Assembly (NCBI GenBank): GCA_944384995.1
Contig: CALWVN010000006.1
Location: forward strand, 30,443-94,442
Origin: an uncultured Clostridia bacterium
GTDB lineage: Bacteria > Bacillota > Clostridia > Oscillospirales > Acutalibacteraceae
Reading direction: 5' to 3'
DNA: 64,000 nucleotides
Below the pieces are notes generated by a model. That model had not been told where the DNA came from, searched no databases, and saw only the letters and a program-made list of their open reading frames with translations. Made by a program: the position numbers and the translations under genes. This document shows, one piece after another, positions 16,726 through 25,709 of this stretch. Within the stretch, counting starts at the first letter, position 1, and each line of letters opens with the position of its first letter.

Positions 16726-17133
16726 ATGCAAATTGAGATCGCTGCCAAACAGGATCTGGCGTTTTTGAAAGACCATGACAGGCATATTTCCGAAGAAGAG
16801 TTGGAATATGCCCTTTTGCGCGGGCGAATCTATGTCCTGAAACAAGACGGCGAGATTGCCGCGTGGCTGCGGTGGAACCTGTTTTGGGACAACACCCCGT
16901 TTATGAACATGCTGTATGTTTTGGAGCGTTACAGGCGGCAGGGCTTCGGAAAACAACTCGTCGCCTTTTGGGAGCAGCAAATGCGTGAACAGGGCTACAG
17001 GTTTGTGCTGACATCCTCGCAATCCGATGAACAGGCACAGCATTTTTATCGGCACTTGGGGTATCGGGATGCCGGCGTGCTCCTGTTACCGAATGAAGCG
17101 GGCGAGCTCTTTTTTATCAAGGATTTTACATAA
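16726..17133 (+). CDS. GNAT-family N-acetyltransferase
   Basis: 135 aa. GNAT core: MLYVLERYRRQGFGKQLVAFWEQ carries the acetyl-CoA pyrophosphate-binding R-x-x-G-x-G/A loop, and YRHLGYRDAGV is the family's C-terminal strand. AGGAG precedes the ATG at 16726. The substrate cannot be predicted. It may be read with the YitT-family gene 56 bases upstream. Confidence 0.85.
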   Translation: MQIEIAAKQDLAFLKDHDRHISEEELEYALLRGRIYVLKQDGEIAAWLRWNLFWDNTPFMNMLYVLERYRRQGFGKQLVAFWEQQMREQGYRFVLTSSQSDEQAQHFYRHLGYRDAGVLLLPNEAGELFFIKDFT

Positions 17134-17181
17134 AACGAGAAAATCCTGCTCCACAGAATACTTTGGAAAGGGGAAGAGCAT

Positions 17182-17961
17182 ATGCGTGTCAGGAAAAACA
17201 GTAACGGCGGGATGACGGTCGCTTTCCTCTTTTTGCCGGTCCTTTGCCTGCTGGTTGGCCTTTTGCTGTTTTCTCTCGGGATCCGCGACGCGGTCGCAAA
17301 CAGCAAGCGCGGCTATCGCGAAGTGACCGGCTATTTGATCGATTACACGCTGCAGGAAGCAGGCGGTTACGATTCGCAGCGGAGAACCGAAACGGCGGAT
17401 ACATACAGGCTGGTTTACCGCTATAATGTGGACGGGCAGGCGTATACGCTCGTTACGTCTTACAGCACGTCCTTTGTTCCGTCGCGCGGCAGTGAAACGG
17501 AGATCCTGTATAATCCGGAAAATCCCGCCGAGTCCGTGATCGGCGGGCCGAATCAATCCGAAAATCATCTTATTTTTATCGGGCTGTTTTTCATGTTTTG
17601 TTCGCTTCCGTTTTTCCTGCCCTTTCTGCCGAAACGAAAGAAGAAAAAGGGCGGCAAACAGGCTGCCCGGCGCGCGCCTTCCAAATGGGCGGCGGTCGAT
17701 TGGGTCGGTACTGTGATCGGACTTTTCCTGATCGGTATAAGCTACGGCGCGCTTGCCATGATCTCCAATTCTTATTCGCCGGTCGGTATCGTGCGCTATT
17801 ATGCGGCGTCGTTCCACTTTGCGCTTCTCATCCCGCTTCTGATGATCGCGGCGGGCTTGCTTCTGTTTTACAGAAGCTTGCCGTTTCGAAAAAAGCAAAA
17901 GCAGAATGCCGAACAGAACAAACAAAACGAGAAAGACGAAAACGCAAATTCAGATCGTTAA
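17182..17961 (+). CDS. DUF3592-like membrane protein
   Basis: 259 aa. An N-terminal helix (VAFLFLPVLCLLVGLLLFSLG) is followed by an extracytoplasmic beta-rich segment (YREVTGYLIDYTL...YRYNVDGQAYTLVTSY...EILYNPENPAES) typical of DUF3592. Three more helices and a charged, Gln/Asn/Lys-rich cytoplasmic tail follow. Function unknown. A purine-rich AAAGGGGAAG precedes the ATG. It ends 23 bases before lepA. Confidence 0.75.
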   Translation: MRVRKNSNGGMTVAFLFLPVLCLLVGLLLFSLGIRDAVANSKRGYREVTGYLIDYTLQEAGGYDSQRRTETADTYRLVYRYNVDGQAYTLVTSYSTSFVPSRGSETEILYNPENPAESVIGGPNQSENHLIFIGLFFMFCSLPFFLPFLPKRKKKKGGKQAARRAPSKWAAVDWVGTVIGLFLIGISYGALAMISNSYSPVGIVRYYAASFHFALLIPLLMIAAGLLLFYRSLPFRKKQKQNAEQNKQNEKDENANSDR

Positions 17962-17984
17962 TATCCCAATTTACGAGGTAATCC

Positions 17985-19790
17985 ATGCAGAAAAAAGAGT
18001 ACATTCGCAATTTTTCCATCGTGGCGCACATCGACCACGGCAAAAGCACGCTGGCCGACCGCCTTCTGGAGCTGACCGATTCCGTCCAGAAGCGCGATAT
18101 GGAGGAGCAGCTTTTAGACAACATGGACTTAGAGCGCGAGCGCGGCATCACCATCAAAGCGCACGCCGTGCGGCTCGATTACAAGGCGAAAGACGGGGCT
18201 ACATATGCGCTGAACCTCATTGACACGCCCGGCCACGTGGACTTCAATTACGAGGTTTCGCGGTCGCTTGCCGCCTGCGAGGGCGCGGTGCTCATTGTGG
18301 ACGCGTCGCAGGGCATCGAGGCGCAGACGCTCGCGAACACCTACCTTGCGCTTGATCACGATTTAGAGATCGTTCCCGTCATCAATAAGATCGATCTGCC
18401 CGCCGCCGACCCGGAGCGTGTGGCGCAAGAGGTGGAGGATGTTATCGGTATCCCCTGCATGGACGCGCCGCGTGTCTCCGCCAAAACGGGCGAGAATGTC
18501 GAGCAGGTGCTTGAAGAGATCGTCAAGCTCGTGCCTGCCCCCGAAAATCACGATGACGCACCGCTGCGCGCGCTGATCTTCGATTCGGTTTATGACAGCT
18601 ACCGCGGCGTGATCGTCTATGTCCGCGTCATGGACGGCGCCATCCATCCGGGCGATACCATGCGCATGATGGCGACGGGCGCGGAATTTACCGTGGTGGA
18701 AACGGGCTATATGCGCGCCACGCGCATGGAGCCGACCGACGGGCTTTCCTCCGGCGAGGTCGGCTATATCACAGCTTCGATCAAAACCGTATCCGATGCG
18801 CGCGTGGGCGATACCGTGACGCTTGCCTCTGCACCCGCCGCAGAGCCCCTGCCCGGCTATCGCAAGGTCAACCCCATGGTGTTCTGCGGGGTATATCCGG
18901 CAGACGGCGCGGATTACGAAAATTTACGCGAGGCGCTCGAAAAGCTGCGCTTGAACGATGCGGCGCTCTCCTTTGAGCCGGAGACCTCCGGCGCGCTGGG
19001 CTTCGGTTTCCGCTGCGGCTTTCTGGGGCTTTTACACCTTGAGATCATACAGGAGCGCCTCGAGCGCGAATATGATCTCGATCTTGTCACCACCATTCCG
19101 AGCGTCGTGTATAAAATTCACTTGACCGACAAGTCCGTCGTCGAGATCGACAACCCCTGCAACTATCCCGACCCCGCCACGATCGACTATGCCGAGGAAC
19201 CCATCGTCGAAGCGCATATCTTTTCCCCGCCCGAATACGTCGGGCAGATCATGGACCTTTGCCAGGACCGCCGCGGCACCTATAAGGAAATGACCTATCT
19301 CGCCGAGGACCGCGTGGACATCAAATATCTGCTGCCGCTTAATGAAATCATTTACGATTTCTTCGACGCGCTCAAATCCCGCACACGCGGCTATGCATCG
19401 TTCGACTATGAGATCCGGGGCTATGATCGCTCGCAGCTCGTGAAGCTGGACGTGCTCTTAAACGGTGACGCCGTGGATGCGCTCTCGTTTATCATCCATG
19501 CGGACAAAGCCTATGCGCGTGCCCGCAAGATCGCCGAAAAGCTCAAGGAGCATATCCCGCGCCAGATGTTTGAGATTCCTATTCAAATTGCCATCGGCGG
19601 CAAGGTGATCGCGCGCGAGACGGTCAAGGCGATGCGCAAGGACGTGCTTGCCAAGTGCTATGGCGGCGATATCACGAGAAAGAAGAAGCTTTTGGAAAAA
19701 CAGAAGGAAGGAAAAAAGCGTATGCGCCGCTTCGGGACAGTCGAAGTCCCGCAGGAGGCGTTCATGGCGGTGCTGAAGTTAGATGAATAG
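17985..19790 (+). CDS. lepA: Elongation factor 4 (LepA)
   Basis: 601 aa, full family length. The GTPase domain shows [13 protein letters not shown], the RGITIKA switch, DTPGHVDF and NKIDLP. EF-G-like domains II, III and V and the LepA-specific C-terminal domain follow ([21 protein letters not shown], the ribosome-contacting segment). It remodels stalled or mis-translocated ribosomes. lepA is beside hemW, spoIIP, gpr and rpsT, a group also clustered in Bacillus, although orientations differ here. Confidence 0.97.
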   Translation: MQKKEYIRNFSIVAHIDHGKSTLADRLLELTDSVQKRDMEEQLLDNMDLERERGITIKAHAVRLDYKAKDGATYALNLIDTPGHVDFNYEVSRSLAACEGAVLIVDASQGIEAQTLANTYLALDHDLEIVPVINKIDLPAADPERVAQEVEDVIGIPCMDAPRVSAKTGENVEQVLEEIVKLVPAPENHDDAPLRALIFDSVYDSYRGVIVYVRVMDGAIHPGDTMRMMATGAEFTVVETGYMRATRMEPTDGLSSGEVGYITASIKTVSDARVGDTVTLASAPAAEPLPGYRKVNPMVFCGVYPADGADYENLREALEKLRLNDAALSFEPETSGALGFGFRCGFLGLLHLEIIQERLEREYDLDLVTTIPSVVYKIHLTDKSVVEIDNPCNYPDPATIDYAEEPIVEAHIFSPPEYVGQIMDLCQDRRGTYKEMTYLAEDRVDIKYLLPLNEIIYDFFDALKSRTRGYASFDYEIRGYDRSQLVKLDVLLNGDAVDALSFIIHADKAYARARKIAEKLKEHIPRQMFEIPIQIAIGGKVIARETVKAMRKDVLAKCYGGDITRKKKLLEKQKEGKKRMRRFGTVEVPQEAFMAVLKLDE

Positions 19791-20271
19791 CAGAGAAAAT
19801 ATTTTTGAAAGACTGCGGACGCTCGGTATTTCCTATGAATTGATCGAGCACGCGCCCGCGTTCACGATGGAGGAATACAACGCTCTCGGCTTTAACCCCG
19901 ACGATGAGATCTGCAAAAACCTGTTTTTGCGCGATTATAAGGGCAAGCGGCATATGCTTGTGGTCTTAAAGGGCAGTAAGCATGCCGACCTGCGGCTCAT
20001 ACAGTCGGAGGTCGAGTCCTCCAAGCTGAGCTTTGCCTCTGATGAACGGCTGGAAAAGCATCTGGACGTAAAAAAAGGCTCGGTGTCGCCGTTTGGGCTG
20101 ATCAACGACACCCAAGGTGCAGTCGAGGTGTATTTTGACGAGGATCTGCAAAATGCGCCGCGTCTTGGCTTTCATCCAAACGACAACACCGCGACGGTGT
20201 TCCTCCCGTTTGCCGATGTCCTGCGTTATATTGAAAGCACGGGGCATACAGTACGGTTCATTCGGGTATGA
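19783..20271 (+). CDS. YbaK/ProX-type aminoacyl-tRNA deacylase
   Basis: 162 aa. A stand-alone trans-editing domain related to the INS domain of prolyl-tRNA synthetase. [12 protein letters not shown] holds the conserved Lys, and [23 protein letters not shown] matches the PrdX/ProXp-ala signature. It hydrolyses mischarged tRNA such as Ala-tRNA(Pro). It starts 8 bases inside lepA and ends overlapping hemW by 4 bases, so the three genes form one coupled operon. Confidence 0.88.
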   Translation: MNSRENIFERLRTLGISYELIEHAPAFTMEEYNALGFNPDDEICKNLFLRDYKGKRHMLVVLKGSKHADLRLIQSEVESSKLSFASDERLEKHLDVKKGSVSPFGLINDTQGAVEVYFDEDLQNAPRLGFHPNDNTATVFLPFADVLRYIESTGHTVRFIRV

Positions 20272-21374
20272 ACGCACCGATCGGGCTTTATCTGCATGTT
20301 CCGTTTTGCCGTTCCAAGTGCCCGTACTGCGATTTTTATTCCATGCGTGCGGATGCGGCGCAAACCGACGCCTATGTGACAGCTCTGCGTCGAAAAATTT
20401 CGGAAAGTGCTGAAACCTTGCAACGTAAAGCGGATACGCTTTACATTGGCGGCGGAACGCCTTCCGTGCTGGGCGCAGACTGCCTGAAAGCCCTTGTAAT
20501 TCAAGCCAAAACCGACTTTATGACCGAAGATGCGGAAATCACCGTAGAGTGTAATCCGTATGGGCTTCCGCCGGCTTTCTTTGCGATCCTTGCCGAAGCG
20601 GGCGTGAACCGCATTTCACTGGGGCTGCAATCCGCCGTGGACAGCGAACGCCGTGCTTTAGGGAGACTTTCGGATGCGGACACCGTGCGCACGGCAGTGC
20701 TCTCGGCACAAAAGGCGGGGATTTTAAACATTTCACTGGACGTGATGCTGGGTATCCCGCACCAAACCACGCAAACACTCGCCGAAACACTGGATTTCTG
20801 TTTGTCGCTCGGGGTGCCGCATTTGAGCGCTTACATTTTGAAGATCGAAGCCGGCACGCCGTTTGAAAAACGCCGTGATGCGCTCGCGCTTCCCGACGAC
20901 GACCAAACGGCGGACTTGTATTTGCAGCTGTGTGAAACGCTTACGCAAAACGGCATTTTGCAGTACGAGATCTCCAATTTCGCGCGCCCGGGTTTTGAAA
21001 GCCGCCATAATCTGAAGTATTGGCACTGCGAGGAATATTTAGGGCTCGGCCCCGCCGCCCATTCGTTTTTAGAAGGCAGACGGTTTTATTACCCGCGCGA
21101 CCTGCAGGGCTTCTTAGACGGCAAGCTGCCCGTGCCCGATGGCACAGGCGGGGATTTTACGGAATATGCCATGCTCGCACTTCGGCTTTGCGAGGGGCTT
21201 TCGGAGGAAAAGGTGCAAAACCGTTTCGGACACGGCATTCCGCAGGAAATGCGTTCGCGCGCAGCAACGCTTGCCGCACACGGGCTGCTGCTGGCGGACG
21301 ACGGCGGAATTCGTCTGACGCGCACGGGTTTTCTCGTTTCCAACGCCGTTCTTGCAGAGCTGCTGGACATTTAA
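20268..21374 (+). CDS. hemW: HemW-type radical SAM protein
   Basis: 368 aa. LYLHVPFCRSKCPYCDFYS is the CX3CX2C motif with the HemW signature, followed by YIGGGTPSVL and a HemN C-terminal domain (FLVSNAVLAELL). HemW was long called oxygen-independent coproporphyrinogen oxidase but acts as a heme chaperone in characterised cases. The shorter N-terminus without the HemN extension fits HemW. The ATG overlaps the preceding stop (ATGA). Confidence 0.92.
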   Translation: MNAPIGLYLHVPFCRSKCPYCDFYSMRADAAQTDAYVTALRRKISESAETLQRKADTLYIGGGTPSVLGADCLKALVIQAKTDFMTEDAEITVECNPYGLPPAFFAILAEAGVNRISLGLQSAVDSERRALGRLSDADTVRTAVLSAQKAGILNISLDVMLGIPHQTTQTLAETLDFCLSLGVPHLSAYILKIEAGTPFEKRRDALALPDDDQTADLYLQLCETLTQNGILQYEISNFARPGFESRHNLKYWHCEEYLGLGPAAHSFLEGRRFYYPRDLQGFLDGKLPVPDGTGGDFTEYAMLALRLCEGLSEEKVQNRFGHGIPQEMRSRAATLAAHGLLLADDGGIRLTRTGFLVSNAVLAELLDI

Positions 21375-21443
21375 ACTGTTCCGGCACATTAAAAATCCAA
21401 CATCGAAAGCTGAAAACCGCCGAGGCTCTCGCCCCGGCGTTTT

Positions 21444-21644
21444 TCAAAGCATTTCCCGCAGTTCTTCGATCGCCTGCACGGCAAATTCGCGCACATCCTG
21501 CGCATCGACTATTTTCGTCTCGCCGCCCGTGCGCATTTTCTGGGAATTCTCCTGCGCGCGTGTAAGGCCGAATACCAGCCCAAACGCCAAAAGAAGAACA
21601 CTTAATACCATCAAATACCGCGAAAATACGCTTTTTCGTCTCAT
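21444..21644 (-). CDS. Small membrane protein in the yqxA position
   Basis: 66 aa. A basic start (MRRKSVF), one transmembrane helix (about 9-28) and a charged tail rich in Glu. AAGGAAG lies 7 bases before the ATG. It follows spoIIP at 20 bases. In Bacillus subtilis the small membrane gene yqxA occupies the slot between spoIIP and lepA, so this may be a positional counterpart, although sequence similarity cannot be judged. The reading frame is open further upstream, but that part overlaps spoIIP and has non-coding composition. Confidence 0.6.
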   Translation of the reverse strand: MRRKSVFSRYLMVLSVLLLAFGLVFGLTRAQENSQKMRTGGETKIVDAQDVREFAVQAIEELREML

Positions 21645-21664
21645 GCTTACACTTCCTTGTAGAA

Positions 21665-22828
21665 TTACGGCGCGTAACGCAGCAACAGCTCCGCGAGCGC
21701 CGTGCCGATGAGTCTGCCTGCATACACCGCTTCCTCCAGCGTGTTCGAATCGCTCCCCATTTCCAACAGCACCGAGCAGGGCGTGATGTCCATGTTGTAT
21801 TTGCGTGCGGAAAACAGGATCGGGCGCATCAGACCGGGATATTTGGTTTCGGCGGTCTGTTGCAATTGCAGTGCAAAGGTCAGGTTCTGTTCCCATGTCG
21901 GGAAATTCGTCACCTTGCCGTCCTCGCAGCCGGCAATGATCATGATCTGTGCCGACTTTTTGCCGTCGATCGTTGCCACGGGCTTGATGCGCGTGCCGTC
22001 CTGCTGCTGGATGGCGTCGCGGTGCACGTCGATCACGACCTGTATGGAGGGGTACTCTGCCATAATCGCTTCAATGCTTTCGCGCGAACGGTCGTATGCG
22101 CCCGTGTATTTTGCGTCATGGATCTCCGTATCGTGGATCACGCCGATCCCCGCCGCTTCCAGCTGTTCGCAGATCGCATCGCCTACACGCACCATGTTGC
22201 GCGCCGGGTCGTCAATGCGCGTGATGTAATCGGTTGCGTACCAATTCCGATCCAAAAGCTCATAGCACTCTGTGGTGTGCGTGTGGAAGATGAGCACTAA
22301 GGGCTCCGCAATATTTTCTATGGAAAGCGAAGCGGATTTTGCCACGCTCGCGGCGATGTCGACGCTGTGCGAAGCGGTTGTGTTGCGCACCGTGATGTTT
22401 TCCCAGGTGTCCGTCGCATTTCCCGCACCGTATTGCTTTTCGATGATCGCGCCCTTTTTCGTGGCGTTTACGGAAGCGGCCTCAGCGGATGCCATCATGG
22501 CAAGGATGTCCTCGGGCGTGTCGGTCAGTACCGTTTGCGCCGCGGTCTCTTCGGCGGGCGCGGCGGAGACTTCGGCGGGTGCTTGCGTGGCAGGTTCCGT
22601 CGTTTCTTCGGCTGTCAGTTCTTCCCGGATCGTCTCGGCTGTGCCCTGCGGCATGGCGAGCGAGGCGCTGAACATGGCGACCTTGGAGACGGGCGCGGCA
22701 AACCGCGTGCCCATATAGAAGGTCGCGGCAGTCAAAGTGACGAGAAGCAACAATAAGGCGGCGGGATGCGCAGTCCCCACCGGGTTCGGTTTTCTGCGAC
22801 GGCTTCTTTGTGCGTTCGTTTGCGGCAT
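21665..22828 (-). CDS. spoIIP: Stage II sporulation protein P
   Basis: 387 aa from the ATG at 22828, preceded by GAGGGA. A basic cytoplasmic start and one transmembrane helix (about 18-38) lead to an Ala/Glu/Thr-rich linker and the SpoIIP amidase/endopeptidase domain. Conserved pieces include LIFHTHTTECYE (zinc His), IGVIHDTEIHD, YDRSRESIEAI, VIDVHRDAI and LLEMGSDSNTLEEA. It degrades septal peptidoglycan during engulfment with SpoIID and SpoIIM. It lies 73 bases after gpr on the same strand, as in Bacillus, so sporulation-sigma control is expected. Confidence 0.95.
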   Translation of the reverse strand: MPQTNAQRSRRRKPNPVGTAHPAALLLLLVTLTAATFYMGTRFAAPVSKVAMFSASLAMPQGTAETIREELTAEETTEPATQAPAEVSAAPAEETAAQTVLTDTPEDILAMMASAEAASVNATKKGAIIEKQYGAGNATDTWENITVRNTTASHSVDIAASVAKSASLSIENIAEPLVLIFHTHTTECYELLDRNWYATDYITRIDDPARNMVRVGDAICEQLEAAGIGVIHDTEIHDAKYTGAYDRSRESIEAIMAEYPSIQVVIDVHRDAIQQQDGTRIKPVATIDGKKSAQIMIIAGCEDGKVTNFPTWEQNLTFALQLQQTAETKYPGLMRPILFSARKYNMDITPCSVLLEMGSDSNTLEEAVYAGRLIGTALAELLLRYAP

Positions 22829-22901
22829 AGGCTGTCCCTCTTGCTGTATCCTTTCGGTGCAGTATATGCGACCAAAACAGAAAATAGAAGCGGGGAAGGG
22901 G

Positions 22902-23771
22902 TTAAACGATATTGAGCAGCAGCTCCGGCTCAAGCGCAGGCTGCAGCGCGCAGTTGATGGCGAGAGACAAGAACCGGGACGCGCGCCGCACGAGCGTGTC
23001 CACCTCGCGCGGGGTGACCATCATGGTGCCGGCTTCCTTTGCATATGCTTCGTGCGGTGCGTGTCCGTCGGTAAAATCATGAATGAGTGTGGCGGCATCC
23101 ACTACGGTCGGCACGCCCACGGCAATTACGGGTACGCCCAGCGTTTCGCGGTCGATGCGCGCGCGGCTGTTGCCAACGCCTGACCCCGGGGTAATGCCGG
23201 TGTCGGTCAGCTGTACGGTTTTCCCCAAGCGCGACAGGCTGCGAGAGGCGAGCGCGTCCACGGTGATGACGGCACAAGGGTGCACGGTGCCGACCATCCC
23301 GCGCAGGGCCTCGGCGGTCTCCATACCCGTCTGCCCAAGCACGCCGAAACAAACCGCGCAGACCTCCCGAAGCTCTGAAAAGCCCAAGCTTTGCGCAAAG
23401 GTCTTGTCAATGTGGCGTGTGGCGAACACGCCTCGTGCGGTGCGCGGCCCGAGCGCATCAGGTGTGATGTCCGGGTTCCCGAGCCCCGCCACCAGCACCG
23501 CGCCGTCTTTCGGCAGAAGCGAACAAAGCGTTTCGGTCATCGCCGTAAGCCTGCCGTCCAAAAGCTCACTGTCATGCGCGAATTCCGGGATCTCTACCGT
23601 GATATATTTCCCCTGCGGCTTGCCGAGTTCCTTTTCCCCCGCCGCGTTGCAAACTTCAATTTCCGTGATTTCCGCCGCACCGTGCCTGCGTTTGCGCACC
23701 TGCACGTTGTCCGTTGCTTTTCCTGCCATAAGCTCGCGCTGTTCGAGCGCCAGATCCGTACGAATCTGCAT
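22902..23771 (-). CDS. gpr: Germination protease GPR
   Basis: 289 aa. The family start (MQIRTDLALEQRELM) is present; the segment up to residue 7-15 corresponds to the autoprocessed propeptide. VAGLGNPDITPDALGPRT and ITPGSGVGNSRARI are characteristic. GPR degrades small acid-soluble spore proteins at germination. This is strong evidence that the organism forms endospores. AGGAGG lies before the ATG. It is divergent from rpsT. Confidence 0.95.
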   Translation of the reverse strand: MQIRTDLALEQRELMAGKATDNVQVRKRRHGAAEITEIEVCNAAGEKELGKPQGKYITVEIPEFAHDSELLDGRLTAMTETLCSLLPKDGAVLVAGLGNPDITPDALGPRTARGVFATRHIDKTFAQSLGFSELREVCAVCFGVLGQTGMETAEALRGMVGTVHPCAVITVDALASRSLSRLGKTVQLTDTGITPGSGVGNSRARIDRETLGVPVIAVGVPTVVDAATLIHDFTDGHAPHEAYAKEAGTMMVTPREVDTLVRRASRFLSLAINCALQPALEPELLLNIV

Positions 23772-23803
23772 AAAACCGCCTCCTAAAAGCGTATTATGTC
23801 TTT

Positions 23804-23810
23804 TAGTATG
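23804..23810 (-). promoter_or_regulatory. Candidate forespore sigma (SigF/G) -10 box of gpr
   Basis: CATACTA on the minus strand, about 33 bases before the gpr ATG, fits the CATNNTA -10 pattern of SigF/SigG promoters. The -35 match is poor, so this is a tentative reading supported by the biology of gpr. Confidence 0.4.
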
Positions 23811-23851
23811 GGCGCATCTTTGAAAAACTATCGTGGAATTTGAAAAAAAAC

Positions 23852-23880
23852 TTGCTTTTTTCCGAAAACAATGGTAATAT
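23852..23880 (+). promoter_or_regulatory. Promoter of rpsT
   Basis: TTGCTT (23852-23857), a 17-base spacer and TAATAT (23875-23880) lie about 30 bases upstream of the rpsT ATG. Confidence 0.65.
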
Positions 23881-23911
23881 ATAGTCCGCTATTGTAAGGG
23901 AGGTGTGACCG

Positions 23912-24169
23912 ATGCCGAACATTAAGTCCGCAAAAAAGCGCGTGATCGTGAACAATAAGCGTGCACAGCGCAATAAGTCTATGAATTCTGCGCTCAAGAC
24001 CGCTATTAAAAAGGCGAACGTCGCGATCGAAAGCGGCGCTGCCGACAAAGAGGCGCTCGTGACCGCCGCCGTGAAAAAGATCGATCAGGCTGCCGCGAAG
24101 GGGCTTCTGCACAAGAACAACGCCGCCCGCAAAAAGTCCGCCCTCGTTACGAAGCTCAACAAGGCGTAA
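23912..24169 (+). CDS. rpsT: Ribosomal protein S20
   Basis: 85 aa, Lys/Arg/Ala-rich, with the family start [12 protein letters not shown], the core [11 protein letters not shown] and the [12 protein letters not shown]-terminal segment. A primary 16S rRNA binder of the 30S subunit. GGGAGGTG precedes the ATG. Codon usage is strongly biased, as expected of a ribosomal gene. Confidence 0.96.
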   Translation: MPNIKSAKKRVIVNNKRAQRNKSMNSALKTAIKKANVAIESGAADKEALVTAAVKKIDQAAAKGLLHKNNAARKKSALVTKLNKA

Positions 24170-24193
24170 CAAGACTTTTATTGCAGGATAAAT

Positions 24194-24230
24194 GCCGCAG
24201 ACCGTAGTGGTCCGCGGCGTTTCGCGTTTT
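24194..24230 (+). terminator. Terminator-like hairpin after rpsT
   Basis: A 10-bp stem with one mismatch (24194-24203 / 24209-24218) is followed by a T-rich GTTTCGCGTTTT, 25 bases after the rpsT stop. Confidence 0.6.
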
Positions 24231-24260
24231 ACGGGCGGGCGACACGCCGTGAAAGCACAT

Positions 24261-24305
24261 AAAAAGCACAGGGCGTTTTGCAAAGAACGCCCTGTGCTTT
24301 TTCTT
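24261..24305. terminator. Strong bidirectional terminator between rpsT and proC
   Basis: A perfect 17-bp stem (24261-24277 / 24286-24302) begins with A5 and ends with T5. It can terminate both convergent transcripts. Confidence 0.9.
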
Positions 24306-24328
24306 TGATAAGATAAAGCTGTTTTCTC

Positions 24329-25126
24329 TTAAACGCGGCTGTCTTTCTCCAGCGCCGCGTCCACGGCGCGCGAGATTGCCGCATCCAATGCGTCCGCCTG
24401 CAAAGAGGCAACGCCTTCTATGGTCGTACCGCCCGGCGAGCAGACACGGTCAATGAGCTCCCACGGATGCGTGTCGCTCTCCAGAATTTGTTTGGCGCTG
24501 CCCAAGACCGTCTGTGCCGCGATGTGCAGTGCATCCGCCTTTGCCATGCCGTTTTTTACGCCGGCGCGCGCGAGCGCATCGATGAACATATAGCTGTAAG
24601 CCGGCGCACAGCCCGCAAGGACCCCGAACAGCGGGAACATGCTTTCCGCAAGCGGCATCACCTCGCCGAACGACCCGCACATGGCTTCGGCAAGCGCACG
24701 CTGCTCATCCGTCACGCGCGCATTGCAGCAATAGGCGCTCATGGCGGCGCCGACGGTGGCATTGATGTTGGGCATTATGCGGATTACCGCCGCGTCATAG
24801 CCCAAAAGGCCTTCGATGTAGTCGATCGTCTTGCCTGCGGCAATGGAAATAACCAGCGCGTCACGCGTTTTTAGCGCTTCGCGAAGTTCCGGCAGAAGCA
24901 CGGGAAAAACATTCGGCTTGACGGCCAAAACCACCGTGTCGCAGGCTTCGACAAGCGCGCCGGCGCTTTGTGATGTACCGATGCCGAGTTCTTCCCTAAG
25001 TAATGTCGTCTTTTGCGCCTGCGTGTCAAATGCCGAAAGCTCTGTCGGGTCAAACGCACCCGAACGCACCATGCCGCGCAGGATGGCGCTTGCCATGTTG
25101 CCCGCGCCGATGAATCCGATTTTCAT
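24329..25126 (-). CDS. proC: Pyrroline-5-carboxylate reductase
   Basis: 265 aa. The N-terminal Rossmann fold is MKIGFIGAGNMASAIL (NAD(P)H-binding GxGxxA/S). The dimerisation domain holds the family signature in SPGGTTIEGVASLQ, and VLAVKPNVF and MPNINATVG are conserved. It performs the last step of proline synthesis. Four bases separate it from mscL upstream, so the two form an operon. Confidence 0.95.
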   Translation of the reverse strand: MKIGFIGAGNMASAILRGMVRSGAFDPTELSAFDTQAQKTTLLREELGIGTSQSAGALVEACDTVVLAVKPNVFPVLLPELREALKTRDALVISIAAGKTIDYIEGLLGYDAAVIRIMPNINATVGAAMSAYCCNARVTDEQRALAEAMCGSFGEVMPLAESMFPLFGVLAGCAPAYSYMFIDALARAGVKNGMAKADALHIAAQTVLGSAKQILESDTHPWELIDRVCSPGGTTIEGVASLQADALDAAISRAVDAALEKDSRV

Positions 25127-25130
25127 AGTC

Positions 25131-25655
25131 TCATTCCTTTACTTGTGTATCTACGGGGATATGTGAAGTACAATGCGGGCACCGCGTTGCCGCGATGTCG
25201 ATCTCCGAAAGGCAGTACGGACACTTCTTGACGGCAGGCGGTGCACTTTCCGTCTGCTTTTCGCGCTTGAGCTTTTCGGAAAGGGCGTTGATCCCCTTGA
25301 TGAACAGGAAGATCACAAACGCCATGATCAAAAAGTCGAGCGCCGTGCTCAAAAACGTGCCGAAGTTCAGCGTGGCGACGCCCGCCGCCTGTGCTTCCTC
25401 CACAGTGGCGAAATCACCCTCGCCGAGCGCCAAAAACCAGTTGTTGAAATCCACGCCGCCCGTTAAAAGGCTGATAAGCGGCATGACGATGTCGTTGACC
25501 AAGGAATTTACGATCTTTTGAAATGCGCCGCCGATGATCACGCCGACGGCAAGGTCGATGACATTCCCGCGTGCAATAAAGGTTCTGAATTCTCCGAAAA
25601 AGCGCCCGCCTTTTTTACGCAGCTTTTTCATATCGTCCGCAGCTTTTCTTGCCAT
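25131..25655 (-). CDS. mscL: Large-conductance mechanosensitive channel with zinc-ribbon tail
   Basis: 174 aa. The MscL core shows [24 protein letters not shown] (pore helix TM1) and a second helix [16 protein letters not shown]. Unlike the short enterobacterial channel it ends in a CPYC...CPHC zinc-ribbon motif (about residues 145-165). This extension occurs in some Firmicutes and is cytoplasmic. The channel opens under hypo-osmotic stress. The ATG at 25655 follows GGGAGG at 6 bases and is preferred over an upstream in-frame start. Confidence 0.92.
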   Translation of the reverse strand: MARKAADDMKKLRKKGGRFFGEFRTFIARGNVIDLAVGVIIGGAFQKIVNSLVNDIVMPLISLLTGGVDFNNWFLALGEGDFATVEEAQAAGVATLNFGTFLSTALDFLIMAFVIFLFIKGINALSEKLKREKQTESAPPAVKKCPYCLSEIDIAATRCPHCTSHIPVDTQVKE

Positions 25656-25681
25656 GGCGCGCCTCCCGCATGCTTTCCCAC

Positions 25682-25709
25682 AGTATAGCACAATTTTTTA
25701 TAAAATCAA
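25682..25709 (-). promoter_or_regulatory. Promoter of mscL-proC
   Basis: Minus strand: TTGATT (25704-25709), 16-base spacer, TATACT (25682-25687), 27 bases before the mscL ATG. It overlaps the last codon of the upstream radical SAM gene. Confidence 0.6.
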
